A DNA stretch of 64,000 bases from Cochliopodium minus (Eukaryota > Discosea > Himatismenida > Cochliopodiidae): contig JAMYWO010000197.1 of assembly GCA_024220525.1 (NCBI GenBank), positions 1,909 through 65,908 on the forward strand, in the 5' to 3' direction. The position numbers and the translations under genes were made by a program. Positions 23,611-37,300 of the stretch are shown one piece after another. Under the pieces are notes generated by a model, which did no database searches, had not been told where the DNA came from, and saw only the letters and a program-made list of their open reading frames with translations. Each line of letters begins with the position of its first letter. Within the stretch, counting starts at the first letter, position 1.

Positions 23611-26381
23611 ATGGGTATTCAAGGATTTTTCGAATATTGCAGAAAAAGAGGAATATTGAGAGAATTTGGATTGAGTGAATTCCATGGCAAAAAAGTAGCT
23701 GTTGATATGTCTTGTCTTATTCATCATGGGATTAATAAATGCAGTATGGAAGTATGTTTGCAGCTTCCCACTGAAATGTACATCAAAAAAAAATATTTAC
23801 GTTATAAATAGTGATAAAAAAATTAATATTGCACTATTATAATGAATCTTTTTAATCTTTTTAATCTTCCTCATAGATATATTGATTATTGCAAAAATTA
23901 TCTCAAAATGTTAAAAATTCATGATATTAAACCTATCATTGTCTTTGATGGATGTCCCCTTCATTCGAAAGGAGAAACGGATAATGATAGAAAAAATAAC
24001 AGGGAGATCAATTTAAAGTTGGGAAAGGAATTATTGGATATGGGTGAGTTCAATAAGGCCAAAGCCAAATTTAATCAAGCATTATCCATTTCCCCAGAAA
24101 TGATATCACAATTGATAGAAGTAAAAACGATAAATTACAATTATACAAAGCAAAAAAACTCTTAAATGATAATGATATAAAATCAAATTAGTTTTTCAAA
24201 GAAAAAAAAAAATTAATAGAAAAGCAAATAATAATCAATTGGATAGCAGCAATATAAAATAATTCATTATCAACTAGTTATAATAAATAATTGTATAACC
24301 AACCATAAAAATTTAAATTGATGGAAAATGTCTCAACATTTCTATAAATCAGGATCTATCCTTTTTAATTTGAAATTTTCATCAAAAAAAGGTACTGAAA
24401 AAGGAGAAGATAGAATACATCGTCTCTCCATACGAGGCAGACGCACAACTAGCCTACCTCGCAAGAAACTACTACGTCGACGCTGTAATCACAGAAGACA
24501 GCGACCTCGTCGTCTACGGATGTCCCAAAGTAATCACAAAATTAACCCTGGATGGGAAGGGGAAAATGATAAATTACCAAGACTTTTTTGAGCAGATTGG
24601 TCCTTTAAACTTGTTGATGAAAGATTTCACCGATGAGATGTTCCAGTGGATGTGCATCCTTTCTGGTTGTGACTACTTGAAGTCTCTTTCAAAGATGGGC
24701 TTCATGAAGGCTTATGAGATCATCAAGAAGCAGAAGACTATCGACAAAGTGGTGCATTCGTTGACCAACGATCAAAAGTTTAAATATAGGTAATTTATTT
24801 CATTAAAAAAAAAAAATGGAAAATCAATTAATTGATTTATTTAAATAATTTTCTTTTTTTTAAAATTTGGATCTATTTCTTTTTTTTAAAAGTATCCCAA
24901 CCAATTTTAAAGAGTATTTAACAAGAGCTTTCCTCACCTTCAACCATCAACGTATTTACAACCCATCCAAAAACAGGCTGGAGCATCTTAATCCCTTGCC
25001 TAAATACTTCTTCGAGGGGATCGACCTTGAAGAAAACGAGTTGAAGATGGCCTACGAAGGAAAGAGTATCGACATAAAGGAGCTCTCTTTCTTGGGTACT
25101 CATCTAGACTCAGAGACAATCAGCAAGTTGGCTTGTGGGAAAATCAATCCCAAAAAATTGCCTCCCAATGTTTTAGAGTTGATAAATTCCAACAATTCTC
25201 AGCCTTTCATCAAGGATTTGAGCGAGAACAAGGTAATCAACAAATTCACCGACAAAGTGTTTCCGCCCAAACAAAAGAGCTCTTATGTCATCCCTAGTAA
25301 GAAAGATTCCAACCCGAAAGAGCCCTCCTCTTCCAAGAAACAAATCGGTGACAAAGTTAGTTTTTTGTTTAGGTCATCCAAAAAAGAGTGTAACTCTTCC
25401 GACAGTGGCTCCTTAGAAGAGACCAACAACACCAATAACAACGAAAATAACACTAATAACAATGAAATTACTAGTAACTCCATTGTCAGCATCAATTATA
25501 ATAATGATAACAACAATAACAATTACAATGATGACATTTTTACTCAGAATGGCAATACGACTCCTGCAAAATTTATCTCAAGGCCTATCTTCGGTAGTAG
25601 CAAAATCTCGAGCATCACCAAGCTTCCTAAACCTATCATTAACACAAGCATCATCATGCCCATTTATGAAAATGAAGATGAAGAAAAAAGCAACTGTTTT
25701 GATAATAACAACTTTGAAAACAAAGAAAATAATGACGTTTTGAATGAAAGACGTTCATCTTTTCGCCTTGGAAGAGAGTCCACCCATGATAACGAACGGG
25801 AATGTATTTTGGTCTTTGGCACCCCCTCTCCCAAACGTGATGTTAGGCCCTCTTCTTCCCCCCTCGATGAAGAAAGCAATTTCAATGAAGATGGACTGTT
25901 CGCTACCACTCAGTCTTCCCCCTACAAGAATGCCCCCATTAAAAAAGAAAGCCCTCCCAAAAATAAAAACCGCATCAACCTCGCTTACCTCAATGATGAC
26001 CTTAACACTGATAATCAAGTTGATAAGAGTATGGATGATCCTTGTTCTAGCGTTAATGAAGTCAACAGTGGCAACACTGTTAATGGAATCACTGACACTG
26101 TTTCTGATGTTAAGAATACTAACACCACTAACATTGTTACTGATGACACCCAAACTCCCAAGAAGGGAGGTATTGTGTTTCTCCATCAAAATTCCAAATT
26201 AAAGTCCACTCCTATTAAGAACGAGAATCTTCAGAATTTCCAGCAAAAAAAACCCATTTTTGTCACTTCTACAAAGTCTTCTAAAAGAAAGCCCATCGAG
26301 ACCACCATCCCTTCGAACAAAAAAAAGATGAATGTTCATTCTAAAAACTCCAAAAAAATTAATCCTTTGATATATAATTGA
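23611..26381 (+). CDS. EXO1: Exonuclease 1 (Rad2/XPG family)
   Basis: Exons 23611-23777, 23877-24120, 24392-24789 and 24893-26381 join in frame to 765 residues. It starts MGIQGFF. The acidic metal-binding residues lie in VAVDMSCLIHHG, IIVFDGC, PYEADAQLAYL, ITEDSDLVVYG and ILSGCDYL. The RAFLTFNHQRIYNP segment after the helix-two-turn-helix points to EXO1 rather than FEN1. EXO1 resects 5' ends in mismatch and double-strand-break repair. The 400-residue C-terminal half is disordered, Asn/Ser/Pro-rich with a poly-Asn tract (about 25430-25530) and Lys-rich patches. MLH1/MSH2-binding motifs are not obvious. The 271-nt second intron is long for this window, and exon 3 opens with GC-richer codons than exons 1-2. 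Confidence 0.93.
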
Positions 26382-26410
26382 TGTAAAATAATAAATCTTG
26401 TGTTAAAATT

Positions 26411-28109
26411 ATGAATTCAAAATCAAAAAAAAAAAAAAAATTGATGTTCGAAAAAGATTTGGAATTCGACAAATTGGATTTCCTCCTTGAATTACAAGAT
26501 ATAGAAATAATTTCCTATTTTGGGGAGAAAAATGAATTAAAAGAAGCTTTGGAGAAAAGAGATATATCTTCTATTATTGGTGGAATTAAATTAATTTTTG
26601 ATTGGAATTCTAAAAATTTATCTTTTTAATAGAAAAACAGGAAGGTAATGATGAAAGAACACCTCTCCATAAAGCATTTCTGCACAAAGAAAAAAAGTAC
26701 GACTTTAAAAGAATAAGATTTCTGATCGAATACAAAAGCGATGTTAATGCGGTAGACCTTTATAATCACACGGCCTTCCATTATGCATTCAAGATGGATG
26801 GAAAATATCCAATAGAGCTGTTGAAAGAGTTTGAATCATATGGATTCAATCTAAACTATGCTGGTTACGATGAAAATACTATATTACATCTTGCATGCAT
26901 CCACAATCAAAACTTGGATGTAATTAAATATTTAATAAACGAAAAGAATATGGACTACAATTTGAAAAACATGTTTGACCAGACTCCTTTTATGTTATCT
27001 CTCCGCAATAAAAATGTTGGAATTGTAAAATATTTCTTAGAAGGTAAAAAAAACAGTATTAAATAACAAGATTTCACTTTTTTAAATTTATTAAAGAGTT
27101 AGAATGTGACTTAAATTCAAGAGTAGGAAGAAATCGACTTTTACACATTTTTTGCAGAGAAAGTAAAAATATGGAGATTTTGGAATATTTAATAGAAAAA
27201 AAGTGTGATCTGACCCAAGTAAATGAAATAGGTGATACTCCTCTTCATATTGCCTGCATGAAAAAACCCTTGGTGATGATTAAATATCTTGTCGAACAAA
27301 AATCAGATATAAATCAAAAAAATTTTAATGGATGTTCTCCTTTTGTACTCGCCATTAAAAAACAAATTGATTTGGATGTTATTCAATATTTACTCCAAAA
27401 TACATCTTTTCAAAGTGAAGAGGAAAGAAAATGTGCTCTCTTGAATTGTTTGTACAACAACAGCATTGAGGTGATCAAGTTTTTGTTGGACAAAGATAAT
27501 TTCGATTTTAATGTGAAGGATAATTTCAGTGGCAGTTATTTTTCTCAAATTGCACTCAAAAATAAAAGTAATTTTGAAATTCTCCAATACTTGGTTTCTC
27601 AAAAAAACTTTGATTTAAAATGGACAGATCCCAAAGGAAATTCTCTTTTCAAAGTATTTTGCGAATACAAACCCAACTTTAAAAGTTTCCAATATTTGCT
27701 CCAAAGACATGACTTTGATTTAAACGAAAAGGAAAAAAATGGGATCTCTCTTTTAAGTTTTCTACAAAGAATAAGAAGGAATGATCTCAAAGAAAATTTG
27801 CATCAATTTTTGATCCTATCTTTATCCAGAGGAGCCAATTTTTTTTACAAGGGAGAAAAATTCACTCCCTTTGGAATATTGAAGAATAGTTTTCAAAATT
27901 ACAAACATTTAACAGAATTGATAGAAAAAATATTTGATGATTATAACAATGGAAAGTTGTGGAATGTTGAAAATCATTCTTTGTTTCCTACAAATTTCAA
28001 GGATATAATTTTCCAGTTGGTGATTTCTCTAAAAATTGTTTCCAGAAAAGAATATGCAATCAAAATTCCCAAATATCTTGTTTATATTATCATTCAAAAC
28101 CTATTTTAA
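26411..28109 (+). CDS. Ankyrin-repeat protein
   Basis: Exons 26411-26579, 26633-27043 and 27097-28109 join in frame to 530 residues. A Lys-rich start (MNSKSKKKKKL) precedes about ten ankyrin repeats of 33-36 residues. The clearest are RTPLHKAF, ENTILHLACIHNQNLDVIKY and DTPLHIACMKKPLVMIKYL; several in the middle are degenerate. No enzyme domain, signal or membrane segment is seen. The final 45 residues leave the repeat pattern and end YAIKIPKYLVYIIIQNLF, the same style of tail that ends the LRR and RCC1 proteins here. Substrate adaptor for a larger complex is a reasonable guess but is inference only. It starts 30 bp after the EXO1 stop, a very tight tandem spacing. Confidence 0.87.
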
Positions 28110-28337
28110 GATTGAAATAATCTATATATTGATTAATCTTTTTGTGTTTATTCTTTCCAAAGACATTAAAGAACATCATTTTTTTTTTATATATAATAGT
28201 GAAAGATACATAATATTTTCCCATCGCATTCTTTTAATTGATTGAACTCAATATAAAATCTTAATTCTTTGATTTTAAAAATTTATTTATAAAAATAAAA
28301 AAAAAAAAAAATTTAAAAATCTTTTCAAAGAAACTGA

Positions 28338-31300
28338 ATGGATAGTCAAAAAAAACAGACAACCCAATTGGTTGAACCAGTAGAATTGAATGATTTTATA
28401 GATTATCTCAATAAGATTTGTCCTATTTTATTGGATATATCCCAAGAACAGTTTGGTACTTCCATTAATGAAGATAAAAATAAGATGGACAGATTCATAA
28501 AGGAAAATAAGCTCCCTGTAATGTTTATCTCTCGTATTGAAAAAACCAACGAATTGGAAGGAGAAAAAGCTCAAACAATTATTGAATTTTCTTTTGATGT
28601 TTCTTTTTCCAAGGTCACAGTATATAATCTTGCACTTATCAAGAAATCACCAGATTCAGGATTGGAAAAATCAAAATCTCTATCCTCTCAATTGCAAATC
28701 ATAAATATTGGTGAAGGATCTCCATTTGAAACAATCCATTCTTATATACATTATACTTTGGCTCCATATTTTCGTGATTTCATGGATAAAGAATTTGATA
28801 CTCAAAGAAGTCAAGTGACAGGTAAGAAACAAAATTAATTATTTTTACCTATATTTTTTTTATTGCGTATCAATTTTCAATGACGTCTTTATATTGTATA
28901 AATAATAATATTGGTCTTGATATATTATATGCAAATTATTATATTAATATTATAGGTGTGAGCTCTGTTAAAAAGAAAATAGAAGAACTTGAAAGATCTT
29001 TATATAATTGCAAACAAAACATCCAAATTGAGCCAGTATCTTTCACCTACCATCCTGAAATCATCAATGCCTATAAAAAAAGTGAGGAATCTGGAGAACA
29101 ATTTAGGGTTGAGAGTTTGGATCCAAAGTTGATCACTGATAATAATTTTGTGAATTCACTCACATCTATTGCAACTGGTTGGCAAAAGTCGATCACAAAG
29201 GTTACCAGACTTCCAAGAATTGATGAGATGCCTCAAAATGGAGAAACCATACAAGAAGTCCAATTTTGGGTTGAATTGGAGAGAGAATTAGAAAATATAG
29301 ATACACAACTCAAATCTCCAATGTCGCAAATCACAATTGGTGTACTCAAACAAGCAAAAAAATTCTTTATCACTCAACCATTTGATACTGATATTGTGAT
29401 GAAAAGTGCTCTTGAGAAGGCTGCAGATTACAAAATTTTGATGAAGGATTTCCCTATCCAGGAATTATTGACCTCTTCTGATATCTCCCAAGTTCCAAAA
29501 GCAATCACTGATATCTTTGAGCATATGATTAAGATGAAGAAATCTTCAAAGTATCCTATTGAGAGATATATCAGATTGATCGAAGCTCTTTCCAGAGATT
29601 TATGCAACAGAGTCGATTATATATTGCAATCAAAAAGATTGATGTATATTGACTATCATCTCTTTGAAAAAATAATTGCTGCTGCAAAACAGGTCTTTCA
29701 AGTTTGGGAAAATCAATTTGAAACATTCAAGTAATCTAATCTTTGAATTATTCAATTTTAATTAACATATTTACATTTATAAAAAACAGGGATTTCTTGA
29801 GAGAATTGAGCAAACAGAGATCCAAAGATAGAATGGCTTCAATCTTGCCGAATATCAATCACAAACCTTTGGAAGAAAAGATCAACGAAACAAGCACATT
29901 CAGAAAGCAACATGAAGAGTTATCCAATGTTGTTAAAAGGGTTTTGGGATCATCAACAAGCATTGGAAAACAATCCTTGAGTGAAATTGCAAATGCATAC
30001 GAAGAGGTCAAAGATTTTGCTCCTTTATCTCCAAACTCGGATCCTGATCAATGGAAAGATGCAGTGAAAAGATACGAATCCAGAATTGATAGAGTAGAAT
30101 CTGACATCACTTCCAAGTTGAGAGATAAATTGGGAAAAGCAAAGAATGCAAACGAAATGTTCCGTGTATTCTCCAAGTTTAATGCTTTGTTTGTAAGACC
30201 CAGAATTAGAGGTGCTATCCAAGAGTATCAACAACAATTGATCAAACAAGTAAAGGCTGATATTGAAAACTTGCACGAGCAACAAAAGAACAGTTATAGT
30301 TCTTCCACTGCTTTTGGAATGAGCAAATTGAGAGATTTGCCTCCTGTTGCTGGAGCAATTATGTGGGCAAGACAACTCGACAGACAACTTACACAATACC
30401 TCAAACGTGTCGAAGACATTTTGGGAGAGGCTTGGCACAACGATGTTGAAGGAAAGAGATTGAAAGAAGATGGAGATAACTTTAGACAAAAGCTCAGAGA
30501 AGTTATCGATAGCACCTTCAACAAATGGGTTGAGAACACTCAGCAAAAGAACTTTGAAGTTACAGGTCAATTGCTCGAAGTGAAAAAGAAAGGAAAGAAA
30601 TTTGTTTTGGATATTCACTTTGATGATCATATTATCACTCTTTTCAAAGAAGTCAGAAACTTGCAGTGGTTGGGATTCAGAATTCCTTTTAACATCAACA
30701 TGCACTCTTCTTCTGCAAAACAAGTGTATCCTTTTGCTGTTTCTTTAAAAGAGATCATCAGATCTTACCAACAAAGTTGTGGGCAAATTGAAAAAGATTT
30801 TGATCCCCTCGTTGCTATATTCCACAAACAAGTGCAACAAATTCTCTCCGAAGGGTTTTCTTTGAGATGGGAATCCATGTCCAAATTGGATCCTTTTGTT
30901 AACAACCTCTTTGCTGCCGTTAACACCTTTCAGCAAAAAGTGAGCTTGGTAGTAACCAAAAACGGAGAAATTAACAAAAGAATCACTTCTCTTGACACGT
31001 GCACTTTCAGCAAACAATCTTTTTCAGTAATCTTGAAAGATATCCAAGAATTGGTGGATGAATTGAATCTTGCATCTTTCAGTAATCTTGAATCTTGGAC
31101 AGAAACCCTTTCAAAGATTATTGAAGAAAAACTTGTCAAGAGATTGGAAGAAGCAGTTAAAGCTTGGGTTGATCTTTATGAAGATCAAAAAGAGAACGAA
31201 GGAACGAACATCAACCAAAAGTTCTCTAAATCTAATCCTTCAAGAAGACAACAAAAAGAAGAAGTACAAAACCCTTCTTATCCAACACCCCACTTGCAAA

Positions 31301-34300
31301 ATACAACGCACGAAATCATCATCAGAGATCAAGTCATGATTTTGGAGCCTCCATTGGAATTTGCAAGACATTCTTGGATCTCACAATTCTCACAATGGAT
31401 CGGAGTAGTTTGTGATCAAAACAGAATCAAATCTTCCAGATATGATACCACATTGACTTTAGGATCTGATCAATCTAACAACGCAACTCACAGAGAATTG
31501 TTGTCCAAATTGGATCCAAACTTGTTGAAGAAAGCATATGATATGATTGAAACAAAGATTAATGAAGCAAAGATCTACTCTGAAGATTGGTTGCAATATC
31601 AAGCTCTTTGGGATATGGAAGCAAGTACTGTTTGGAGCACCATTGGGGAAGACTTGAGTAGATGGGAAAAGTTGTTGTTAGAAGTAAAACAATCAAGAAG
31701 AACATTCGACACTACAAACACTTTTAGAAACTTTGGGCCTATCGTTGTAGACTTTAAGCAAGTTCAATCCAATGTTAACAACAAGTATGACTACTGGCAA
31801 AAAGAAATCTTGAATCATTTTGGAGAGAGACTGGGATCTGCTATGGGATCCTTTTACGAGAAAATTTCTGGAGCTAGATCCGAAATGGAACAACACAACG
31901 TTGATATGGAAACTGCAGAGGCTGCTGTCAACTTTATCTTGGAGATTCAAGACATGCAAAAGAATGTAGAGAAATGGCAAATACAACTCAATCTTTTCAG
32001 ATCCTCTCAACAACTCCTCATTAAACAGAGATTCGCTTTTCCAAAAGATTGGCTTGAATTTGACACCATTGAAGCTGAATGGAGTGCCTTTCTTGAGATC
32101 TTGGAGAGAAAGAACACTGCTATCAACAACCAAATTCCTATTTTGCAAGAAAAGATCATCACAGAAGCAAATTCAGTTGATTCCAAAACCGAATTGTGTT
32201 TGAAAGAGTGGACTGAAAAGAGACCTTCTGGATCTGTTAAATTTGATGAAGCACTCAACACCATTGCACTTTTTGAAGGAAGAGTAAAGAACTTGAGGGC
32301 ACAAGTAGAGAAAGTAGAAAAGGCTAGAATTGCTTTGAACTTGGGCTCCAACTTTACCTTGAAGAACACTCCAAAGTTGATTCCTTTAGAAGAAGAACTA
32401 AAAGATTTGCACGATGTATGGAGTGAACTTGCTCTCATTTGGAAACAAATCGACGAGATGAAAGAAACTCCTTGGGCTGCAATCGTACCAAGAAAGATCA
32501 GAAGAAACTTGGATGATTTGTTGGAAAAACTCAAAAATATGCCTTTGAAAATAAGACAATACGAAGCATACGAGAGTGTGAGAGCTAAACTTCGTGATTA
32601 CCTTGATGGAAATGCGATTGTCATTGATCTTAAATCTGAAGCACTCCGTGATAGACATTGGAAGAAGTTGAGAAACGAACTTAACGCAACTTGGGTGCAT
32701 ACTCAATTGATTCTCGGTGATATTTGGGACAGTGATTTGAAAGCCAACGCAGTGTTGTTCAAGTCTGTCATTCAAACTGCACAAGGAGAAATGGCACTCG
32801 AAGAATTCATCAAACAAATCAAAGAATACTGGACAGGCTTTGAAATTGATCTTGTTAACTACCAAAACAAGTGCAAGCTCATCAGAGGTTGGGATGATTT
32901 GTTCTTAAAGATAGGCGATCATTTGAACAGTGTATCTGCTATGAAGATGAGTCCTTACTACAAAGTTTTTGAAGAAGAAGCACAAAACTGGGAAGATAAA
33001 TTGAACAGATTGTTTTCTCTCTTTGATGTCTGGATTGATGTGCAAAGAAGATGGGTCTACTTAGAAGGTATCTTTGCTGGAAGTGCTGAAATTGCTCAAT
33101 TACTTCCCGTTGAAAGTTCTCGTTTCAGATCTATCAACACTGAATTCTTGAACATGATGAGACAAGTTTCCAACCTAAGATTGATCCTCAATGTTCTTGC
33201 AATTGAAGGAATCCAAAAGACTTTGGAAAGAATTGCAGATCTTTTGACCAAGATCCAAAAGGCATTGGGAGAATATCTCGAAAAACAAAGAGCTGCATTT
33301 CCAAGATTCTATTTCGTGGGAGATGAAGATTTGCTCGAAATCATTGGTAACAGTAAAGATATCCTAAAGATTCAAAAGCACTTCAGAAAGATGTTTGCTG
33401 GTCTTGCTTCTGTAACAACTAACGAAGAAGTAACCACCATCTTGGGAATGTCATCTGCACAAGGTGAAATAATCCCTTTCTCCAAACCTATCTTACAAAA
33501 GGGTAGAAAAATTGATGAATGGTTGACCAACTTGGAAGAAGAAATGAAATTGAGCTTATCTACAAAGCTCGGGGAGAGTGTTGAACAATTATCTCAAGTT
33601 TATCCACAAATTGGAACAGATCAATCTTCCAATTATCTCAAATGGGTAGATGAAAACCCTGCTCAATTGGTTGTTCTTTCCGCAGAAATTATGTGGTGTA
33701 GAAATATCGAGAGCAGTTTGACAGAGATTGAAAAAGATAAAAACAAAAACTTGGAACCTGTTCTTCAATCGATCATCAAGAATTTGGAATTGCTCGCAGA
33801 AAATGTGATGCTTGATCTTCCTGCTATTTTGAGAAACAAATATGAACAACTTATCACCGAGTTGGTGCATCAAAGAGATTCCACAAGATTAATGATTTCA
33901 TCAAATGTGCGCTCACCCAAAGATTTCTCATGGTTGTATCAAATCCGTTACTATTATAACTCGAATGAGAAAGATTTGTTGAAAAGATGTACAATCGAAA
34001 TGGCAAATGCCCAATTCTATTATGGATTTGAATATCTTGGTGTATCTGATCGTTTGGTACAAACACCACTTACTGATAGATGCTATCTCACACTCACCCA
34101 AGCATTGCAATCAAGACTTGGAGGATCTCCTTTTGGACCTGCAGGTACCGGAAAAACTGAGACCGTAAAACAATTAGGTCAACAATTGGGAAGATTTGTA
34201 TTGGTCTTTTGTTGTGATGAAAACTTTGATTACCAAGCCATGGGAAGAATTTTCATCGGTCTTTGTATGTGTGGAGCATGGGGATGTTTTGATGAGTTTA

Positions 34301-37300
34301 ACAGATTGGAAGAGAGAATCCTCTCTGCAGTTTCCCAACAAATTCAAACCATCCAAATTGGTTTGAAATCCAACTCCCAACAAGTTGAAGTTGCAGGAAA
34401 GAATATCAACTTGAATCAAGATATGGGTATTTTCATTACCATGAACCCTGGTTATGCAGGTAGATCCAATCTTCCTGACAATTTGAAACAACTCTTCAGA
34501 GGTATTGCAATGATTAAACCAGATACAGTTTTGATTGGACAGGTCATGTTGTTTTCCCAAGGTTTCAAGACTGCTGAAAGATTGTCTGGAAAGATTGTTC
34601 CTCTCTTCAAGTTGTGCGAAGAACAATTATCGGATCAAAGTCACTACGATTTCGGATTGAGAGCCTTGAAATCTGTGTTGGTTAGTGCTGGTAACTTGAA
34701 AAGACATCACAAAGATTCCAAGAAAGAAGAAAGTATCGAAAATTCCGAACAAAACATTCTCATCCAAAGTGTTTGTGAAAACATCATTCCTAAATTGGTT
34801 GCAGATGATATCCCTCTTTTGCACAGTTTGTTGAGAGATGTCTTCCCTGGTGCTTCATTGGTTCCTCTTGAGATGGTAGAGTTGAAAAAACACATTGAAA
34901 ACATCTGTAAAGCAGAGTTTTTGACACCAAACGAATTCTGGATTGAAAAAATGATGCAACTCTATCAAACACAACTCTTGAGACATGGTGTGATGATGGT
35001 AGGACCTTCTGGATCAGGAAAATCCAGTGCTTGGAGAACTCTTTTGAAAGCTCTCGAGAGATACGACGGAATTGAGAGTGTATCCTACAAAATTGATCCT
35101 AAGGCAATGAGCAAAGATCTCTTGTTCGGATCTTTGGAGCCAACCACCAGAGAATGGAGTGATGGTCTCTTTACTCATACCTTGAGAAAGATTATTGACA
35201 ATTTGAGAGGAGAGGCAAACAAGAGACATTGGATCGTTTTTGATGGTGATGTTGATCCTGAATGGGTTGAAAATTTGAACTCTGTTTTGGATGATAACAA
35301 ACTGTTGACATTACCTAATGGAGAGCGTCTTTCTTTGCCTCCTAATGTTCGTATCATGTTTGAAGTAGAAAATTTGAAGTATGCTACTCTCGCTACCGTC
35401 TCCAGATGTGGTATGATTTGGTTCTCTGAACAAGTTGTCTCCGTTGATATGGTCATCCAACATTATATTGAAAAGTTGAAAGAAAGTCCATTGGATGAAC
35501 AAGAAAGAGAGTCCTATCTCTTGAAGAGAGCTGCTGCACAAGAAAAAGGAGAGAATGCACCACCTCCGACTGAAGGAATGTTGGTCCAAATCGATTCCAT
35601 AAACTCGATCCAAAAATATTTTGCACCCAAAGAACTCGTAATCAACAGTTTGGATTATGCAGCAAAGAAAACACATATCATGGACTTTACAAAATTGAGA
35701 TCTCTTGTTTCGATGTTTTCTCTTTTGAACAAGGGTATCTTGTACATCATCGAATACAACAGAGAACATCAAGACTTTAAGATGGAACAAGAAAAGATTG
35801 AAAAGTATATGTTCAACAGATTAATCTTTTCTCTCTTGTGGGGATTTGGTGGAAGTATGGGCAGTGAGGAAAGAATTGATTATGGAAAATTCCTTGCTGG
35901 TATTTCCACCAAACCTGTTCCTAATGATGAAAAGATTCCGCTCATTGATTACTTCCCATCTCTTGAGGATGGAGAATGGCACTTGTGGGAAACCAAAGTT
36001 CCAACACTGGAGATTGAAACACATAAAGCTGCATCTCCTGATGTCGTCATTCCTACCGTAGATACTGTCAGACATCAAGAAGTTATTTATTCCTGGTTGA
36101 CTGAGCACAAACCACTCTTGCTTTGTGGACCTCCAGGTAAAAAAAAAGATGTTTCTCTAATATAAAAAATAATTACACAACTTAATTGTATAGGTTCTGG
36201 TAAGACGATGACTCTTTTCAATACCCTCAAATTGTTGGACAATGCTGATTTGGTATCCTTGAATTTTTCATCAGCAACCACTCCTGAATTGTTATTGAAA
36301 ACTTTTGATCATCACTGCGAGTACAAGAACACTCCAAAAGGAACAGTCCTTAAGCCTCACTCCCCTGGACGTTGGTTGATTATATTTTGTGATGAGATCA
36401 ATTTGCCAGAGACTGATAAATATGGAACCCAAAGAATCATCACTTTCATCAGACAGTTGACTGAAAACAATGGTTTCTGGAGAACTAAAGATCATCAATG
36501 GATCGAATTGGAAAGAATTCAATTCGTTGGAGCATGTAAATATAATTATAAATTATTTGATATCTTTTAATAAATATCTTTAATAATAGGTAATCCTCCA
36601 ACTGATCCTGGTCGAGTTCCTTTGACACATAGATTCCTTCGTTTTTCACCACTGATTTTGGTGGACTTCCCAACTGCACCAGCTCTCAAACAAATTTATG
36701 GTACTTTCAACCGTGCACTCATGAAATTATTGCCTGAGCACAGAGGAGAAGCAAAAACTTTGACAGAAGCTATGGTTGAATTCTACACTGCTTGCCAAAA
36801 GAGATTCACCACTGATATGCATGCTCACTATATCTTTTCTCCTAGAGAATTGAGTAGGTGGATTCGTTCCTTGTATGAAGCAATCAAACTTATGGAAGCA
36901 GCAACTTTGGACGGAATTGTGCGCTTGTGGGTTCACGAAGGTTTGAGATTGTTCCAAGACAGACTTGTTGAACTCGAGGAACGTAGATGGGTTGACAAAA
37001 AGATTGATGAAATTGCCTTACGCCATTTCCCATCTATTGATCAAGAAAAGACACTGAAAAGACCTATCTTGTTCAGTAAGTGGCTCACCAAGGAATATGT
37101 TAATGTAGAAAGAGATGATCTTCGTCAGTATATCAGAGCTAAGCTTAAAGTCTTCTATGAAGAAGAATTGGATGTAAAGTTGGTACTTTTCAATGAAGTG
37201 CTTGACCACATCTTGAGAATTGATAGAGTTTTCCAACAACCCCAAGGTCACGCACTTCTCATTGGTGTATCTGGTGGAGGAAAAACCGTGTTGTCTCGTT

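Noticed and set aside
24328-24591. Arginine-rich frame of 87 codons
   Set aside because: It is a shifted reading of EXO1 exon 3, whose correct frame contains the PYEADAQLAYL and ITEDSDL motifs.
23611-24789. FEN1 as the identity of the Rad2-family nuclease
   Set aside because: The RAFLTFNHQRIYNP segment and the 400-residue disordered tail fit EXO1; FEN1 is about 380 residues with a C-terminal PCNA motif.
29743-36165. Treating the open frames from 28338 to 42453 as separate or broken dynein genes
   Set aside because: Four introns with GT/AG borders join them in one frame of 4,603 residues with all motor parts in order.
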